A DNA stretch of 6,685 bases, taken from assembly GCA_021107195.1 (NCBI GenBank), contig JAIOTF010000311.1, forward strand, positions 1-6,685, read 5' to 3'. The DNA is from Anaerolineaceae bacterium (GTDB lineage: Bacteria; Chloroflexota; Anaerolineae; Anaerolineales; Anaerolineaceae). The notes under the pieces are model-generated. The model saw nothing but the letters and a program-made list of their open reading frames with translations. It ran no database searches and was not told where the DNA came from. Position numbers and translations under genes: made by a program. Positions 5,296 through 6,685 of this stretch are shown one piece after another; the stretch's first letter is position 1, and each line of letters begins with the position of its first letter.

Positions 5296-6279
5296 ATGCC
5301 GATTCCGTTAAAAGCCGGAGAGGTGCTCCGTGGCCGTTACCGCATCCGCCGGATCATTGGTCAGGGGGGCATGGGAAGTATTTACCTTGCCGATGACTTG
5401 CGGCTTGAAGGCCGCCAATGCGCCTTAAAAGAAGTGGAACACGATGCCTCTGCCGACCCGGAACTGCTTCAGGAAAACCGCGACCAGTTCCTGCGCGAAG
5501 CAACGGTGTTGGCGCGTCTTGACCACCCAAACCTTCCAAAGGTTTCAGACTATTTCTCTGTCAGCAGCCGGGATTATCTGATAATGGATTTTGTTCCCGG
5601 AAAAGACCTGCGCACGCACATGATCGAAGCCCGACAGGAGGAGAAGTTTCTGCCGGAAAAAGAAGTGCTGAAATGGGCGGTGCAGCTATGCGACGCGCTG
5701 TCCTACCTGCACAATCAGTCCCCACCGATTCTGCATCGCGATATCAAGCCCAGCAATCTTAAACTTACGCCAAGCGGTCTGCTGAAGCTGGTGGACTTCG
5801 GGCTGGTGAAGATGCTGGCACCTGGTGAAGTGACGATCACGGTTATTCAGGGACAAGGCACTGCACTGTATACACCGCTGGAACAGTATGGGGGGGACGG
5901 GGCACACACAGATGTACGCAGTGATATTTATGCGTTTGGCTCAACCCTGTACCATTTGCTGACCAACACCCCGCCAGCGGATGCACGTGAAAGGTTTTTG
6001 GACCCGACCAGCCTGATTCCCCCACGCCAGATCAATGCCAATATCAGCGCTTTAACGGAGCGTGCTATCCTGTGGGCAATGCAGCTTCACCCTGATAATC
6101 GTCCGAGCAGCATAGATAACTTCCGCAAGAGTTTGTTTGGCGAAAGACCGACGATCCCCAATCCGGCGATGCGCAAGGAGACAATCTGGCAGTTGACGAC
6201 GCAAACGCCCGAGCGGGCTTTGTGGTGGACATCGGTCAGTTTAATGGCGCTCAGTTTGATCCTGACACTGGTACGGTAG
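5296..6279 (+). CDS. Membrane-tethered Hanks-type Ser/Thr protein kinase
   Basis: This 327-residue protein is a eukaryotic-like kinase domain (about 15-270), a linker, and one C-terminal hydrophobic segment (about 308-326). The catalytic set is complete: glycine loop GQGGMG (22-27), Lys45 in ALKEV, helix-C Glu68 in FLREATVL, HRDIKPSN with Asp149, DFG with Asp167, an activation segment with several Thr residues, PLEQYGG in place of the usual APE block, and SDIYAFG. It should phosphorylate Ser/Thr residues. It ends two or three residues after the membrane segment, so unlike PASTA-type PknB proteins it has no external sensor domain and is tail-anchored. The linker before the membrane (KETIWQLTTQTPE) is Thr-rich and could be an autophosphorylation and FHA docking site (inference). 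The ATG has only a weak AGAAAG upstream but fits the length of N-terminal flank normal for the family. The divergent FHA-winged-helix gene is the likely partner. Confidence 0.93.
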   Translation: MPIPLKAGEVLRGRYRIRRIIGQGGMGSIYLADDLRLEGRQCALKEVEHDASADPELLQENRDQFLREATVLARLDHPNLPKVSDYFSVSSRDYLIMDFVPGKDLRTHMIEARQEEKFLPEKEVLKWAVQLCDALSYLHNQSPPILHRDIKPSNLKLTPSGLLKLVDFGLVKMLAPGEVTITVIQGQGTALYTPLEQYGGDGAHTDVRSDIYAFGSTLYHLLTNTPPADARERFLDPTSLIPPRQINANISALTERAILWAMQLHPDNRPSSIDNFRKSLFGERPTIPNPAMRKETIWQLTTQTPERALWWTSVSLMALSLILTLVR

Positions 6280-6346
6280 TTACTTCCCCTTTCATTCAAT
6301 TGCATATTGGGCTGAATTTTCCTCATCCTCCGGCACCACCCTGTGA

Positions 6347-6506
6347 CTTAATTTTACAGGAAAGGAAACTGCGGGGCAAGTGTGCACCTGCGGTGACAAG
6401 TGCAGGCGAGCAATCTCCACGACAATGAGGGACGCTTCGCGGCCACGTCGCAAAAGCGTACTCCTCGCAGTGACATTTCCTGGGGAGGCTGGTAGTTACC
6501 TTAATT
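6347..6506. mobile_element. MITE-like element, copy B, shorter and more decayed
   Basis: Two blocks match copy A in the same orientation: 6374-6424 (48 of 51 identical, the first 33 exactly) and 6442-6491 (48 of 50). The right end GGCTGGTAGTTAC corresponds to GGCTGAGTAATTAC in copy A with one base lost and one changed. The left end is less clear; TAATTTTACAGG (6349-6360) resembles the copy A end at 9 of 12 bases. A 7-bp direct repeat, CTTAATT, occurs at 6347-6353 and 6500-6506 and may be the remains of a target duplication. The 5'-side stretch of about 50 bp present in copy A is missing, so B is either a deletion derivative or an ancestral short form. Confidence 0.6.
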
Positions 6507-6524
6507 CATAATTTCAAACGCTTA

Positions 6525-6634
6525 ACGACTGAAGTCGAACCTACAACGGGCTTATTCCAGCCCTGGTTTGGCTTTGTAGTGACGATTATGATTGTTAATT
6601 TTTGACATCTGACGACTGAAGTCGAACCTACAAC
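6525..6634. repeat. 23-bp direct-repeat pair with CGACTGAAGTCG palindrome (REP-like)
   Basis: An identical 23-mer starting ACGACTGAAGTCG and ending CCTACAAC occurs at 6525-6547 and 6612-6634, a period of 87 bp. Each copy contains the inverted repeat CGAC-TGAA-GTCG. After the first copy, CTACAA (6541-6546) pairs with TTGTAG further on, enclosing GGGCT-TATTCC-AGCCC (6548-6563), so the unit can fold as a larger hairpin followed by TGACGA. This resembles REP-type intergenic repeats found in several phyla. The second copy lacks the downstream hairpin. Confidence 0.7.
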
Positions 6635-6685
6635 AGCGATATTTTCATCATATTGAGAATTGCCGGCGATTGCTGCACAACCAGT

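Larger units (their letters stand above)
6280..6685. other. Repeat-rich non-coding region after the kinase gene
   Basis: No gene or clear terminator is visible. The region holds copy B of the MITE-like element and a 23-bp direct-repeat pair with palindromic cores. About 70 bp directly after the kinase stop and the last 50 bp of the window show no recognised feature. Confidence 0.65.

Noticed and set aside
4943..5311. 122-codon plus-strand reading frame before the Ser/Thr kinase
   Set aside because: It runs through hairpin repeats and the tandem duplication, overlaps the kinase start, and its translation has no domain-like character.
6525..6634. Possible CRISPR fragment
   Set aside because: Only two repeats, with about 64 bp between them containing a hairpin typical of REP units; no third repeat and no cas gene.

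Overview
The window looks like chromosomal DNA from a Chloroflexota bacterium, probably Anaerolineae-like. This is inferred from family content, not from a marker gene: a CpXC-domain protein, a Ser/Thr kinase with a PLEQYGG-type activation segment, an FHA-winged-helix regulator and a soluble GAF-PAS histidine kinase. No rRNA, tRNA, CRISPR array or complete transposase gene is visible.

Layout. (1) Positions 1-2309 hold two plus-strand genes that are probably one operon: the 3' part of a ROK-family sugar kinase and an orphan GAF-PAS histidine kinase that starts at a TTG 45 bp downstream. (2) Positions 2310-2706 are a gap with an extended -10 promoter (TGGTATAAT). It is followed by a 185-bp MITE-like insertion with 11-bp terminal inverted repeats and an apparent 9-bp target-site duplication (AAACAATAA), which sits in the leader of the next gene. 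(3) Positions 2707-4059 encode a 450-residue CpXC zinc-ribbon protein with a long helical tail, ending in a strong 12-bp-stem terminator. (4) Convergent to it, 4816-4139 on the minus strand encodes an FHA domain fused to an OmpR/PhoB-type winged helix. (5) Positions 4817-5295 are a divergent intergenic region with candidate promoters for both flanking genes, a 12-bp perfect palindrome, a repeat rich in small hairpins and a 29-bp tandem duplication. (6) Positions 5296-6279 encode a Ser/Thr protein kinase ending in one C-terminal membrane segment. (7) Positions 6280-6685 are non-coding and repeat-rich: a second copy of the MITE-like element, then a 23-bp direct-repeat pair carrying a small palindrome.

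How the genes may work together. The divergent Ser/Thr kinase and FHA-winged-helix pair suggests a phosphothreonine-controlled transcription factor, with the FHA domain replacing the receiver domain of an OmpR-type regulator. This is inference from domains and gene order. The histidine kinase has no response regulator within the window. The CpXC protein has no known function. The most informative observations are the kinase/FHA-regulator pair, the MITE-like family with one well-bounded copy, and the ambiguous start of the histidine kinase, where an ATGA-overlapping ORF would fuse to the kinase if one T were removed.
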